A DNA stretch of 64,000 nucleotides, from assembly GCF_014541205.1 (NCBI RefSeq), contig NZ_CP061280.1, forward strand, positions 1,070,798 to 1,134,797. Reading direction: 5' to 3'. A program made the position numbers and the translations under genes. Each line of letters opens with the position of its first letter. The first letter of the stretch is position 1. The notes under the pieces were generated by a model. It was not told where the DNA came from. It ran no database searches and was given only the letters and a program-made list of their open reading frames with translations. This DNA comes from Mannheimia bovis (lineage in GTDB: Bacteria; Pseudomonadota; Gammaproteobacteria; Enterobacterales; Pasteurellaceae). Positions 1 to 13,570 of the stretch are shown here, one piece after another.

Positions 1-1583
1 ATCGCTACTGGCAGGCAGAGCATAATATCGCAACTTACCTACAACAAGCGGTCGAATTTTCTCCAAAAATTGCAAATGTAGAGCTAGATAAGCAGATTAT
101 CGAGCAGCTTTTTGAAAATAATGCTACTCGAAGTGAAATAGACTGGCAAAAAGTCGCGGTTGCGACTGCACTCAAACAGAATTTTAGCCTTATTTCCGGT
201 GGTCCAGGGACAGGGAAAACCACAACAGTCGTGAAATTATTACTTGGCTTACAGCTTAAACAGCTCAAACAAAATGCGCCTTTATTACAAATTGCTCTCG
301 CCGCACCAACAGGCAAAGCAGCGGCAAGAATGAAAGAGTCGATTGAAGATAAATTAGCCGAATTAAACAATTTACCGCAAGGTTTAAAAGAGGTAATTCC
401 AAGCGAGGCAGTAACGATTCACCGTTTACTTGGAGCAAAGCTACTTACAGAAGAAACCAAATATCACGCTCAAAATCCGCTGCATTATGATTTATTGGTG
501 TTGGATGAATCTTCAATGATCGATTTGTCAATGATGGAAAAGATAGTGCAAGCCTTAAAACCGTCGGCTCGTTTGATTATGTTGGGGGATAAAGATCAGC
601 TTGCCTCTGTTGAAGCGGGCTCTATTATGGGTGAATTAGGATCATTTTTACACTATGGTTATAGCCAACCACATTGTGATTACCTTAAAGCGGTCACGAA
701 TTATAACATTGAAGCAGGGCAGTCATTGCCGATTTGTGATTCATTATCTCATTTAAAACATAGTTATCGTTTTGGCGAAAAAGCGTGGATCGGTGAATTG
801 GCGAACGCGGTGAATGATCAGCAGATACAACAGTCGTGGGAAATATTGGAAAAATATAAAGAAAGCGGAAAGTTGGAAACCATAATTTACTCCGAAACGA
901 AAGAGAGTGATGATAAAGCCAATTGGACACAAAAAAGTGTACAGTTAGTGGTAGATAAAGCCGTAGAGCTTTATCGAGATTATTTGGTGGCAGTAAAACA
1001 GCGAGTTCTTAACCCTCAAGCCGTGAGCATTTCAGAAATTTTTCAAAAATTCCAACAAGTTAGATTTTTATCGGCATTGCGTGTTGGAGAATTGGGGGCT
1101 GAACGTCTTAATCAATCTATTGCTGAAGGACTACGAAAATCAGGATTAGTGCAATTTACGCATAGTCGAGAGCGTTATATCGGTAAACCAATCTTGATTA
1201 CAGAAAATATGCCAAGCAATAAAGTGGCAAGTGGAGATATCGGTATTATTTTGCTAGATGAAAATGGAGATAGTAGGGTTTATTTTGACACCAAACAGGG
1301 GGAAATGCATCATAGTTTATCACTGAGTCAGATCCCAAATTATGAAGCTGCGTATATTATGACGGTGCATAAGTCACAAGGATCTGAGTTTGAACATACT
1401 CTATTAGTATTACCGCTGTCGGTTTCTCCTGTGCTGACTAAAGAGCTTGTTTATACTGCGATCACACGGGCAAAAGAGAGATTTACGTTATTTGGCAATG
1501 AAAAAGTGTGGAAATACAGCCTGGGATCTAAAACAGAAAGACAAAGCGGATTAAAAGAGCAATTAATTACCAAGTTTTGCTAA
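1..1583 (+). CDS. recD: Exodeoxyribonuclease V alpha subunit RecD (5' end outside window)
   Basis: RecD is the 5'-3' helicase subunit of the RecBCD double-strand-break repair and DNA-degrading complex in the cytoplasm. The frame is open from base 3, so the N-terminus lies left of the window. Walker A (GGPGTGKTT) is encoded near base 200. A Walker B-like VLDESSMIDL follows, and near the C-terminus are the superfamily 1 helicase motifs TVHKSQGSEF and YTAITRAKE. About 527 codons are present, against roughly 610-640 residues for full RecD proteins, so only the N-terminal part is missing. A full uptake signal lies in frame at 44-52. The gene is followed by the rRNA operon on the same strand. Confidence 0.95.
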   Translation, partial: RYWQAEHNIATYLQQAVEFSPKIANVELDKQIIEQLFENNATRSEIDWQKVAVATALKQNFSLISGGPGTGKTTTVVKLLLGLQLKQLKQNAPLLQIALAAPTGKAAARMKESIEDKLAELNNLPQGLKEVIPSEAVTIHRLLGAKLLTEETKYHAQNPLHYDLLVLDESSMIDLSMMEKIVQALKPSARLIMLGDKDQLASVEAGSIMGELGSFLHYGYSQPHCDYLKAVTNYNIEAGQSLPICDSLSHLKHSYRFGEKAWIGELANAVNDQQIQQSWEILEKYKESGKLETIIYSETKESDDKANWTQKSVQLVVDKAVELYRDYLVAVKQRVLNPQAVSISEIFQKFQQVRFLSALRVGELGAERLNQSIAEGLRKSGLVQFTHSRERYIGKPILITENMPSNKVASGDIGIILLDENGDSRVYFDTKQGEMHHSLSLSQIPNYEAAYIMTVHKSQGSEFEHTLLVLPLSVSPVLTKELVYTAITRAKERFTLFGNEKVWKYSLGSKTERQSGLKEQLITKFC

Positions 1584-1650
1584 TAGAATATCCAAATTGC
1601 TGAAAAGATCTACAAGCGGTAAAAAATTTAAAATTTTTTGCAAAAAACAC

Positions 1651-1678
1651 TTGCGTAGATTTAATATTTCTCTATAAT
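1651..1678 (+). promoter_or_regulatory. rRNA operon promoter (P1-like)
   Basis: TTGCGT at 1651-1656 and TATAAT at 1673-1678 are separated by 16 bp. This spacing is typical of strong sigma-70 rRNA promoters. A GC-rich discriminator (GCACCGC) follows, as expected for a promoter under stringent control. The upstream flank is A/T-rich, which fits an UP element. The predicted start is near 1685, directly before a strong hairpin. Confidence 0.75.
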
Positions 1679-1689
1679 GCACCGCACAC

Positions 1690-1746
1690 AACGACGCACT
1701 GTTGTGAACAGTTAAGTTAATATTCAGTGCGTCGTTCTTTTTTGTT
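1690..1746 (+). terminator. Terminator-like hairpin at the start of the rRNA leader
   Basis: A perfect 12-bp stem (AACGACGCACTG at 1690-1701 with CAGTGCGTCGTT at 1725-1736) is followed by C and a run of T. It has the form of an intrinsic terminator. It would be formed by about the first 50 nt of the rRNA transcript and lies upstream of boxA. A role as attenuator or 5' stabilising structure is inferred. Confidence 0.6.
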
Positions 1747-1755
1747 CTTTAACAA
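1743..1755 (+). promoter_or_regulatory. boxA antitermination element of the rRNA leader
   Basis: TGTTCTTTAACAA closely matches the boxA core (TGCTCTTTAACA) bound by NusB/NusE in rRNA leaders. Its place just upstream of 16S supports the call. A second, related copy lies before 23S. Confidence 0.8.
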
Positions 1756-1758
1756 TTT

Positions 1759-1784
1759 ATCAGACAATCTGTGTGGGCACTTGT
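1759..1784 (+). other. 5' arm of the 16S precursor processing stem
   Basis: This 26-nt segment pairs along its full length with 3531-3556 downstream of 16S, with only a few G-U wobbles. The two arms bracket the mature 16S, as expected for the RNase III processing helix of pre-16S rRNA. Confidence 0.75.
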
Positions 1785-1940
1785 TGATAGACTTGATTTA
1801 AAACTATTTTTTTAATTTTGAAGTCTTAATAGGTGCTTAACTAGAAATTCATTACTTTCTTTTAACTGAACTTTTTTAAGTTGAGCTAAGTTTGAAAGTG
1901 CGATTTTATGTCAGTACATATTGAGCGATTAAACTTTTTG

Positions 1941-3479
<1,539 letters not shown>

Positions 3480-3530
3480 CCAAAAATCAAGGGCGAAGCT
3501 AAGCGAGAGCGAAGTGGAGCAGAAACGACA

Positions 3531-3556
3531 GCAAGTGTTCACACAGATTGTTTGAT
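3531..3556 (+). other. 3' arm of the 16S precursor processing stem
   Basis: Complementary over 26 nt to 1759-1784, allowing G-U pairs. It is the right-hand half of the inferred RNase III stem around 16S rRNA and lies between 16S and tRNA-Ile. Confidence 0.75.
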
Positions 3557-3591
3557 AGATGAAATAGAAGACAAACTGAAGGTCATCCGTT

Positions 3592-3668
<77 letters not shown>

Positions 3669-3722
3669 CTCTAAACGAGAGCGAAAGCAAACTGAAGAGT
3701 GAAAACAACGAAAGATGAAATT

Positions 3723-3798
3723 GGGGATATAGCTCAGCTGGGAGAGCGCCTGCCTTGCACGCAGGAGGTCAGCGGTTCGATCCCGCTTATCTCCACCA
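3723..3798 (+). tRNA. alaT: tRNA-Ala (TGC)
   Basis: A 76-nt cloverleaf. The acceptor stem GGGGATA/TATCTCC includes one G-T pair, followed by A and an encoded CCA. The anticodon loop in CTGCCTTGCACGCAG carries TGC. The T-arm TTCGATCC is canonical. It is the second tRNA of the Ile-Ala spacer pair. Confidence 0.97.
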
Positions 3799-3864
3799 AT
3801 CATCATACCTAAGGTTGCAAGCGGTAGAAAATACCGAGATTTTTGCGATTTTAGGTATGATGAT
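3799..3864 (+). repeat. Stem-loop downstream of tRNA-Ala
   Basis: A perfect 14-bp inverted repeat (ATCATCATACCTAA at 3799-3812 and its complement at 3851-3864) starts directly after the tRNA CCA. The loop contains a partial uptake signal (GCAAGCGGT). It is probably a processing signal that separates the tRNA from the pre-23S segment. Confidence 0.6.
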
Positions 3865-3886
3865 AGGCGAAAGCCTATTGTCTTAA

Positions 3887-3899
3887 TGTTCTTTAAAAA
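3887..3899 (+). promoter_or_regulatory. boxA-like element before 23S
   Basis: TGTTCTTTAAAAA resembles the leader boxA. A boxA in the 16S-23S spacer is usual and renews the antitermination complex. Just downstream, about 3895-3914 is complementary to about 7079-7098 beyond 23S, an outer long-range stem around 23S. Confidence 0.65.
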
Positions 3900-4064
3900 T
3901 TTAGAAACAAGCTGAAAAACTGAGAGATTTTCGAAAGAAAGTCTGAGTAGTTCAAAAATCTTAGCTGAACAAAAGCAGCTAAGTGTTTAGTTTAAAAACT
4001 AACTTTAAGTGTTTTGTTTTTTCTTTCTCTGGATTGAAATAACAGAAAACATTTGAGGTTGTAT

Positions 4065-6964
<2,900 letters not shown>

Positions 6965-7107
6965 ACAACGCTCAAGTGTTTTTATAGAGAAACAAGAAAA
7001 CATAAAGCGAAGTAAAGTAAAGACTAAACAGAAGACAAACAAAGAAAAGACAAACAAAGAGAAGAATACTCAAAGTAGCAGCTTGTTTTTAGATTTTAAC
7101 TGAATTA

Positions 7108-7224
7108 TCCCGATGACCATAGTGCTGTGGTTCTACCTGACACCATTCCGAACTCAGAAGTAAAACGCAGTAACGTCGATGGTAGTGTGGTGTTTCGCCA
7201 TGTGAGAGTAGAGCATCATCGGGT
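7108..7224 (+). rRNA. rrf: 5S ribosomal RNA
   Basis: About 117 nt. The terminal helix forms between CCCGATGA at the 5' end and TCATCGGG at the 3' end. The conserved core CCGAACTCAGAAGTAAAACGC and the loop E/GATGGTAGTGTGG region are present. It is the last gene of the rRNA operon, with no distal tRNA seen. The ends are set from the helix and may shift by 1-3 nt. Confidence 0.95.
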
Positions 7225-7263
7225 TTTACCGAATACATAAGAGAAGATAGATAGAGAGAAGAG

Positions 7264-7292
7264 CCCCTAAGTAGAGATACTTAGGGGTTTTT
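7264..7292 (+). terminator. rRNA operon terminator
   Basis: A 10-bp stem (CCCCTAAGTA with TACTTAGGGG), a GAGA loop and a T-run. It is a strong intrinsic terminator about 40 bp after 5S. Confidence 0.9.
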
Positions 7293-7462
7293 ATTTATTT
7301 TAACAGTGGGGATTTTAGAAATGTGGTTGTTCTAGGTTGTTGGCGAGTTCTGTTAATGTGTAAAAAGGTGAAGTTTGCATCATAAAAGTATTCTAAAAAA
7401 TTCCATTGTTGTACGAATTGATTCTGTTGAAATATAATAATCTCCTTTTTAAGGAGAAATTT

Positions 7463-7765
7463 ATGCCAATAAAAACAAAAAAAAATAAAGCACCTTATAG
7501 TATGATTCCAGAGCAAGCAACTTTTTCTAAGAATTTGCCGGTTTATATCCCCCTTTTTCTTGCAGATAAAACAACAAGAGTACAAGTAGTCTGGGAATTA
7601 GAACTTGAAAATGGCGAACGTGATTCAGGGAAAGTGAAACGCAATCGTATTCAATTTAAACGCTTACCGGTAGGTTGTCATAAATTAACAGTTATTAGTG
7701 GAACACCGCTTTTAGGGCAGGGTACAAAGATTGTTGCATGTTCATTACATATTATTGATGAGTGA
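7463..7765 (+). CDS. Short protein resembling the MalQ N-terminal domain (probable gene remnant)
   Basis: A 100-aa product. Residues about 23-95 (VQVVWELELENGERDSGKV, then RLPVGCHKLTV) resemble the beta-rich N-terminal domain of bacterial 4-alpha-glucanotransferase MalQ, which has a similar pattern ending in LPEGYHTLTL. The catalytic TIM-barrel domain, some 550 residues, is absent: a stop follows at 7763 and no MalQ-like frame continues. The start is supported by AAGGAG just upstream and a possible promoter (TTGTAC at 7409, TATAAT at 7433). It is either a decayed malQ or a small protein that kept this domain. The match is from memory of the family and was not searched. Confidence 0.6.
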   Translation: MPIKTKKNKAPYSMIPEQATFSKNLPVYIPLFLADKTTRVQVVWELELENGERDSGKVKRNRIQFKRLPVGCHKLTVISGTPLLGQGTKIVACSLHIIDE

Positions 7766-7910
7766 TGAAATAAAAGTTTAATCAAAACAACTATCGGCTT
7801 TCTGATTAGAAAATCACTCAAGCTGCTTGGAAATATTACCCATTCATAAAAATTGATGACTTACAAGCGGTCATATTTTCTTATTCATTTGTAAGCTGTA
7901 AACAATAAAA

Positions 7911-7934
7911 AAACCTGACTAGCTAGTCAGGTTT
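7911..7934 (-). terminator. Terminator of the potABC operon
   Basis: A 24-bp palindrome (AAACCTGACTAG and its complement) lies 18 bp past the potC stop, with a T-run on the minus strand. T residues on the plus-strand side are weaker. It probably acts mainly on potABC. Confidence 0.85.
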
Positions 7935-7952
7935 TGATTTTGTTAATTTGAT

Positions 7953-8720
7953 TTATACTTTCTTTCTTACTACTAATTGGCTTAATACAACAAGTGTTAA
8001 TGAGAAGATAATCATAATAGTTGCTAGGGCATTTACCTCTGGAGTTACGCCTGTTTTAACCAATGAGAAGATTTTCAGTGGTAATACTTCATAGCTTGGG
8101 CTTGTTACGAATGAAGAAACAATAACGTCATCTAATGAAATTGTAAAGCTTAGTAACCAGCCTGAAATAATCGAAGGTAATGCAAGTGGTAAAATAATTT
8201 TGCGTAAAATCGTTACTTCACTTGCCCCTAGGTCTTTCGCAGCTTCTAACATCTTGCCATCAAAATCGCTTAGTCGTGATGAAATTGCAATTACCACATA
8301 AGGTAAACAGAAGGTAATATGGGCAATTAACAGTGAAATAAAGCCGAGCTTGATACCTAAGATCATAAATAATACAAGCATAGATACTGCCATCACGATA
8401 TCAGGCGACATCATTACCACGAATAGCATTCCGCCCACTAATTTTTTGCCACGGAAACGGTAGCGATAAAGTGCAATGGAGGTTAATGCACCTAAAATCG
8501 TGGAGAGCGTTGCAGCAAAGAATGCAATTGTTAATGAGTTCATCGTTGCTTGTACTAGCGTATCATTGCTGAATAAACGCTCATACCAGTTCCAAGTAAA
8601 ACCTTTCCAGTTCAAGCCAAAACGGTCTGCGTTGAAAGAGTTTACGACTAAAATAATAATTGGAATGTATAAGTAAGCAAATACCGCTAACATAAAAAGG
8701 TTTCTAAACATCTTTTTCAT
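7953..8720 (-). CDS. potC: Spermidine/putrescine ABC transporter permease PotC
   Basis: A 255-aa inner-membrane permease with about six membrane segments. It carries the EAA loop for contact with the ATPase ([20 protein letters not shown]). Together with PotB and PotA it imports polyamines captured by a periplasmic PotD. Its start overlaps the potB stop by one base, so translation is probably coupled. It is the last gene of the operon. No potD follows, unlike the usual potABCD order. Confidence 0.95.
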   Translation of the reverse strand: MKKMFRNLFMLAVFAYLYIPIIILVVNSFNADRFGLNWKGFTWNWYERLFSNDTLVQATMNSLTIAFFAATLSTILGALTSIALYRYRFRGKKLVGGMLFVVMMSPDIVMAVSMLVLFMILGIKLGFISLLIAHITFCLPYVVIAISSRLSDFDGKMLEAAKDLGASEVTILRKIILPLALPSIISGWLLSFTISLDDVIVSSFVTSPSYEVLPLKIFSLVKTGVTPEVNALATIMIIFSLTLVVLSQLVVRKKV

Positions 8721-9583
8721 TATTCAAGCTCCACCTTTTTATTTAACAATTTATTTGCACGATAGTAAACATAAAGCATTAACGCCATTAAGATGGTTAA
8801 GGCAATACTTACCGCAGAACCTACTGCAAACTGGTTAGTATTTAAGAATAAGCTCTTAATAATGTTACCTACTAATGGTGTTTTACCGCCACCTAATAAG
8901 TCTGCTACGTAGAACATCCCCATTGCCGGAAGTAATACTAATAAACAACCTGCTACAATACCCGGCATTGTGAGCGGAATTGTTACTCGAATAAAGCGTT
9001 GGAAGGCGTTTGCACCTAAGTCTTTTGCTGCTTCTAACAGACGGTTGTCAATTTTTTCGATTGATGAATAAAGCGGCAAAATCATAAATGGTAATAGAAT
9101 GTAAACTAAGCCAATGATAATTGCAGCTTCTGAGTTCAATAAACGCAAAGGTTCATTGATCAAGCCAATTGCCAATAAGGTCTCATTTAGAACACCTTTC
9201 ACACCTAAGAAAATTTTAATACCGTAAATACGGATCAGTGAGTTAGTCCAGAATGGCAACACCACTAAAAAGAGTAAAAACGGACGCAGCTTCGCAGGCA
9301 TTTTGGCAATAAAAAATGCAAAAGGATAGCCAATGATTAAACAGATAAGCGTTGCAACCCCCGCCATATATAGCGAGTTCCACAATACTGTTGCGTAAGT
9401 GTCATTAAATAACGCTTTATACGCATCTAAGCTAAATGCAAAATCAACAAAATATTGGCTTTGACGGTTTTCTGTTAAGAAACTGATAATTAAAACGAGT
9501 ACGTTCGGCACTAATACGAAAAGCAATAGCCAACCGAAAATAGTTGCGACCGCACCATTTTGGAATTTACTATTCGCCTTCAT
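8720..9583 (-). CDS. potB: Spermidine/putrescine ABC transporter permease PotB
   Basis: A 287-aa permease, the usual PotB length, with an N-terminal membrane segment (about residues 13-35) and about six helices overall. The EAA loop [21 protein letters not shown] contacts PotA. Its first 14 bases overlap the end of potA, which points to translational coupling. It would form the membrane channel as a heterodimer with PotC. Confidence 0.95.
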   Translation of the reverse strand: MKANSKFQNGAVATIFGWLLLFVLVPNVLVLIISFLTENRQSQYFVDFAFSLDAYKALFNDTYATVLWNSLYMAGVATLICLIIGYPFAFFIAKMPAKLRPFLLFLVVLPFWTNSLIRIYGIKIFLGVKGVLNETLLAIGLINEPLRLLNSEAAIIIGLVYILLPFMILPLYSSIEKIDNRLLEAAKDLGANAFQRFIRVTIPLTMPGIVAGCLLVLLPAMGMFYVADLLGGGKTPLVGNIIKSLFLNTNQFAVGSAVSIALTILMALMLYVYYRANKLLNKKVELE

Positions 9584-10685
9584 CGTTTAACACAACCTCC
9601 CAGCCTTCGTACCAAGTAAGAGCCACTTTTTGCCCAACCTCGTGGTCAATGTTAGGGTCATCTTCGTTAAAGAATTCGCTAACTAATACGTTCATACCGT
9701 TATGATCTAATTTTACGCTAGATTCTAACGTCATACCTTTATAGTTACGGTCGATAATATGACCGATGATCGCTTTAGAGCTTTCATTTTCGTCTAACTC
9801 TTCAATCACGATATCTTCAGGGCGTAACAGTACTTTTAATTTTTGGTTCGGGTGAACCTCTAAATCTTCAACTTTAATGTTGCAAATACGACCTTCTACG
9901 TTCGCTTTCACATTTTTTTCATCAACACGTTCAATCACTGTTGCATCAAAGACGTTAATTTCACCGATAAAACGAGCCACGAATAAGTTGCTTGGCTCTT
10001 CGTAAATTTCACGAGGAGTGCCGTCTTGAGCAATTTTACCGCCGTTCATTACAATGATACGGTCAGACATTGTTAAAGCTTCTTCTTGATCGTGGGTGAC
10101 GAAAATAAAGGTAATGCCTAATTGACGTTGTAAGGCTTTTAATTCATTTTGCATCTCTTTACGCAATTTATAGTCAAGAGCAGAAAGAGATTCATCTAAT
10201 AATAATACTTTTGGTTTATTTACCACCGCACGTGCAATTGCGATACGTTGTTGCTGACCACCTGAAAGTTGAGCTGGTTTTTGTTGAGCTCTGTCTTCTA
10301 AACGCACCATACGCAATGCTTCCATTACACGTGGCTCAATCTCTGAATTTGGCACTTTTTGCATACGTAAGCCAAACGCCACGTTTTCAAAAATGGTCAT
10401 ATGCGGGAATAACGCATAGCTTTGGAATACAGTATTCACTGGGCGTTGTTCTGCTGGAACATTAGAAACATCTTGCCCATCAAGAATAATTGAACCCTCA
10501 GTCAAATCTTCAAAGCCGGCAATTAAACGCAACGCAGTTGTTTTACCACAACCCGAAGGACCTAAAATCGTTAAAAATTCACCATCATTAATGGTTAAAT
10601 TCAAATTTTTAAGAATCGTTTTACTACCATAGCTTTTTGTTACATTTTTAAGCTCAATGATAGCTTTCTGTTCTAATTTTTCCAT
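9570..10685 (-). CDS. potA: Spermidine/putrescine ABC transporter ATP-binding protein PotA
   Basis: A 371-aa ATPase. Walker [10 protein letters not shown] lies at 42-50, the signature LSGGQQQR at 140-147, and Walker B VLLLDE at 160-165. A TOBE-type C-terminal domain (about 240-370) follows, as in PotA and related importers. First gene of the minus-strand potABC operon. The ATG is preceded by AAGGG at a slightly long spacing. A weak alternative name would be a general Fe/polyamine importer ATPase, but the linked permeases and domain layout support PotA. Confidence 0.95.
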   Translation of the reverse strand: MEKLEQKAIIELKNVTKSYGSKTILKNLNLTINDGEFLTILGPSGCGKTTALRLIAGFEDLTEGSIILDGQDVSNVPAEQRPVNTVFQSYALFPHMTIFENVAFGLRMQKVPNSEIEPRVMEALRMVRLEDRAQQKPAQLSGGQQQRIAIARAVVNKPKVLLLDESLSALDYKLRKEMQNELKALQRQLGITFIFVTHDQEEALTMSDRIIVMNGGKIAQDGTPREIYEEPSNLFVARFIGEINVFDATVIERVDEKNVKANVEGRICNIKVEDLEVHPNQKLKVLLRPEDIVIEELDENESSKAIIGHIIDRNYKGMTLESSVKLDHNGMNVLVSEFFNEDDPNIDHEVGQKVALTWYEGWEVVLNDEGE

Positions 10686-10828
10686 CTACTGTTATTTTCC
10701 CTTAAATTAAAAAGAAAAGGACTAAAAAATCAGGCATTTCGCCCCCAAAAAATCAATTGATAATAATATAGCTAAAGGGGCAAGATTGAAAGGAAAAATT
10801 TGCGTTTTAGGGATTTTTCTCTGCATTT

Positions 10829-10886
10829 ACAAGCGGTTTAATTTATCGGATTTTTTGCAAAATTTTTGAAAAATTAGACCGCTTGT
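10829..10886. terminator. Inverted uptake-signal pair forming a hairpin
   Basis: ACAAGCGGT at 10829-10837 and ACCGCTTGT at 10878-10886, with A/T-rich flanks that extend the pairing. It lies between purN and potA and can terminate purN transcription. The gap 10686-10924 holds nothing else recognisable. Confidence 0.75.
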
Positions 10887-10924
10887 TATATTTATTCGGG
10901 CAATCATTAGAGGGGGCTAGCGTA

Positions 10925-11563
10925 TTAATCTTCCGCATAGCCTGTTGGAGAGAGGGCTTTTCTGTCTAGATATGCTTTGTCGCCGTTGGCAACTAAACGA
11001 CCGGAACAAAACCACTCAATGACTAAGGGGTAATATTTATGTTCTTGTTCCACCACACGAGCCATAATATCTTCAACTTCATCATTAGGATAAATCGGTA
11101 CTTTAGCTTGTAATACAATTGCCCCTGCATCAACTTCTTCATTCACAAAATGAATAGTTGTACCGTGCTCGGAATCTCCTGCTTCAATTGCTCTTTGATA
11201 AGTATTTAACCCGGGGTATTTCGGCAATAATGAAGGGTGGATATTCAAAATTATCCCATCAAAACGTTGGGTAAATTCCGGTGTTAAAATTTTCATATAG
11301 CCTGCAAGAACAATTAATTCTGCTCCTAATGATTCAATTTGCTCGGCAATTGCTAAATCCATTGCTAAATTACTTTCATAATCTTTTCGAGAGAATACGA
11401 AAGTAGGAATGTTGGCATTTTTAGCTCGGACTAAGCCATAAGCATTTGCTTTATTGCTGATGACCCCACAAATTTGACCGTTTATATTGCCTGCTTTTTG
11501 GCTATCGATAATGGCTTGTAAATTAGAGCCATTACCCGAAATTAGTACAACAAATTTTTTCAT
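10925..11563 (-). CDS. purN: Phosphoribosylglycinamide formyltransferase PurN
   Basis: Transfers the formyl group of 10-formyl-tetrahydrofolate to GAR, the third step of purine synthesis, in the cytoplasm. The 212-aa length is normal. The N-terminal SGNGSNLQA loop binds phosphate. The catalytic residues N107 and H109 (ILNIHPSLLP) and D145 (NEEVDAGAIV) match E. coli N106, H108 and D144. No purM lies beside it; the gene stands alone between ttcA and potA. Confidence 0.96.
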   Translation of the reverse strand: MKKFVVLISGNGSNLQAIIDSQKAGNINGQICGVISNKANAYGLVRAKNANIPTFVFSRKDYESNLAMDLAIAEQIESLGAELIVLAGYMKILTPEFTQRFDGIILNIHPSLLPKYPGLNTYQRAIEAGDSEHGTTIHFVNEEVDAGAIVLQAKVPIYPNDEVEDIMARVVEQEHKYYPLVIEWFCSGRLVANGDKAYLDRKALSPTGYAED

Positions 11564-11649
11564 TTTGATTACTTAATTGGAATTGATAATATTTAATGAT
11601 GCTTTGAATTATTAAAAATATACTAAGTCTATCGACTTTAAATAATAAA

Positions 11650-11707
11650 ACAAGCGGTTATTTTTCTTGTGAAATTTGCAAATTTCTACAGAAATATCAC
11701 CGCTTGT
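11650..11707. terminator. Inverted uptake-signal pair between ttcA and purN
   Basis: ACAAGCGGT at 11650-11658 and ACCGCTTGT at 11699-11707 form a hairpin just past the ttcA stop on the minus strand. It is a likely ttcA terminator built from uptake sequences. Confidence 0.7.
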
Positions 11708-11722
11708 TTGATGTTCTTGAGC

Positions 11723-12676
11723 CTAATTTACTTCCTTAAATTGAATAATTCCGCCTTCCGTAAAATTGTTGTCATCGTCTTCATCTAAGAAGGTTTTGGC
11801 TTCAATTTTGATATTATCGAAAGCGGTGTCGCCTTCTACACCGTCAATCATTTGACCGTGTTTAATGCCTTTAAAATCAAATAGGCTTGGGTCGCATAAG
11901 TGCGATGGCACAATATCTTGTAAGGCACTGAACATAGTTTCTAATCTGCCCGGATATTGGCGATCCCAAGTGTTCAACATCTCTTTTACCACTTGGCGTT
12001 GTAAATTTGGTTGTGAGCCGCAGAGATTGCACGGAATAATCGGGAACTGTTTGGCTTCTGCGTATTTGATGATGTCTTTTTCTTTGCAGTAAGCAAGCGG
12101 GCGAATCACAATCTGTTTGCCGTCATCAGAAATCAGTTTCGGTGGCATACTTTTCATTTTTCCGCCGTAGAACATATTTAAAAATAGTGTTGCCAGCATA
12201 TCATCACGGTGGTGTCCAAGTGCGATTTTCGTTGCCCCAAGCTCAGTAGCGGTGCGGTATAAAATCCCACGACGTAGGCGAGAGCAGAGCGAACAGGTGG
12301 TTTTGCCTTCCGGAATCTTCTCTTTCACGATGCCGTAGGTATTTTCTTCCACAATTTTATATTCCACACCGATACTTTCTAAATAGCGAGGCAACACATC
12401 TTCAGGGAATCCTGGTTGTTTTTGATCTAAATTGACCGCAACCACACTGAAATTGACAGGGGCACTTTGTTGTAGGTTTAATAAAATATCTAATAGTGTG
12501 TAGCTGTCTTTACCACCGGAAAGGCATACCATCACGCGGTCGCCCTCTTCAATCATACCAAAATCGGCAATCGCATTGCCTACATTACGGCGTAAGCGTT
12601 TTTGTAACTTATTGAAATTATAAGTGATTTTTTTCTCTGATTTTTGTTGAATATCGTCTGTCATCATTTTTGTCAA
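11723..12676 (-). CDS. ttcA: tRNA 2-thiocytidine(32) synthetase TtcA
   Basis: Makes 2-thiocytidine at position 32 of certain tRNAs, using ATP and a 4Fe-4S cluster. The PP-loop SGGKDS lies at 53-58. The two CxxC pairs (C128/C131 in CSLCSR and C216/C219 in CNLCGSQ) supply cluster and sulfur ligands. The 317-aa length is usual. The first ATG has a poor ribosome site; an ATG four or five codons later is an equally good start and leaves all motifs intact. Confidence 0.96.
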   Translation of the reverse strand: MTKMMTDDIQQKSEKKITYNFNKLQKRLRRNVGNAIADFGMIEEGDRVMVCLSGGKDSYTLLDILLNLQQSAPVNFSVVAVNLDQKQPGFPEDVLPRYLESIGVEYKIVEENTYGIVKEKIPEGKTTCSLCSRLRRGILYRTATELGATKIALGHHRDDMLATLFLNMFYGGKMKSMPPKLISDDGKQIVIRPLAYCKEKDIIKYAEAKQFPIIPCNLCGSQPNLQRQVVKEMLNTWDRQYPGRLETMFSALQDIVPSHLCDPSLFDFKGIKHGQMIDGVEGDTAFDNIKIEAKTFLDEDDDNNFTEGGIIQFKEVN

Positions 12677-12727
12677 AGCTCAAGAAATTAAGCGGTGTAT
12701 AGTAAAGATTTCGTACTATTTTGCAAG

Positions 12728-13441
12728 TTAATTGTTGATGCCTAAGGTCGCAATATAGTTGCAACTGACATCGTTATTTAGCCAGAATTTTTCGGTTAAT
12801 GGGTTGAAATGGTAGCCTTTTATCTCATTACAACGTAAATCGGCTTGATCGCACCACGCTAATAATTCCGAAGGCTTAATAAATTTCTCAAATTCGTGCG
12901 TGCCTTTCGGCAATATTTTCAACACATATTCCGCCCCGATAATCACGAGCATATAGGCTTTAAACGTACGGTTGATGGTGGAGAAAAACAAAATACCGTC
13001 AGGCTTTAATAAGGCTTTGCAGCTTTGGATAATTGAAAGCGGATCAGGCACGTGTTCCAGCATTTCCATACAGGTAATCACGTCAAATTTTTCTGCGTTG
13101 CAAGCGGTCATTTTTTCCAAAAAATTTTCAATGGTGGTTTGTTGGTAATCAATCTCTAAACCGTTTTCTTTAGCGTGCTGTTTGGCAATTTCAAGCGGTT
13201 CGGTTGTCATATCAATACCTGTTACAATCGCTCCTTGTTTCGCCATCGCTTCACTTAAAATACCGCCACCACAGCCGACATCTAATACTTTTTTGCCAAA
13301 CAGTCCGTTTGATTTTTCTAAAATATAAGATAAACGCAGCGGATTAAGCAGATGAATAGGCTTGAAACTGCCGTTTGGATCCCACCAAGTTTGAGCCATT
13401 TTTTCAAATTTTGTGATTTCTTGCTGATCGACGTTTTGCAT
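12728..13441 (-). CDS. ubiG: Ubiquinone biosynthesis O-methyltransferase UbiG
   Basis: An SAM-dependent methyltransferase that carries out both O-methylations of ubiquinone synthesis. The 237-aa length matches the family. The SAM-binding motif VLDVGCGGG lies at 52-60, followed by the acidic residue of TGIDM, and the HVPDP motif is present. The ATG has AGGAA as ribosome site. The upstream region that carries this site is tandemly duplicated (see the repeat at 13442-13545). Confidence 0.96.
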   Translation of the reverse strand: MQNVDQQEITKFEKMAQTWWDPNGSFKPIHLLNPLRLSYILEKSNGLFGKKVLDVGCGGGILSEAMAKQGAIVTGIDMTTEPLEIAKQHAKENGLEIDYQQTTIENFLEKMTACNAEKFDVITCMEMLEHVPDPLSIIQSCKALLKPDGILFFSTINRTFKAYMLVIIGAEYVLKILPKGTHEFEKFIKPSELLAWCDQADLRCNEIKGYHFNPLTEKFWLNNDVSCNYIATLGINN

Positions 13442-13545
13442 AAGTAATTCCTGTGGTAAATTTGGGCATTACTATAACCATTGAGGAAAAGTAATGAGCG
13501 TTTATAAAAGTAATTCCTGTGGTAAATTTGGGCATTACTATAACC
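13442..13545. repeat. Tandem duplication of the ubiG upstream region
   Basis: A 38-bp segment at 13442-13479 recurs exactly at 13508-13545, with a 66-bp offset. Each copy holds, on the minus strand, the AGGAA ribosome site and a TATAGT hexamer that could be a -10. The repeat occupies most of the ubiG / pyrimidine-dimer glycosylase intergenic space. Confidence 0.9.
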
Positions 13546-13570
13546 GATTTAGCTTAAAAGGAAAATCAGA

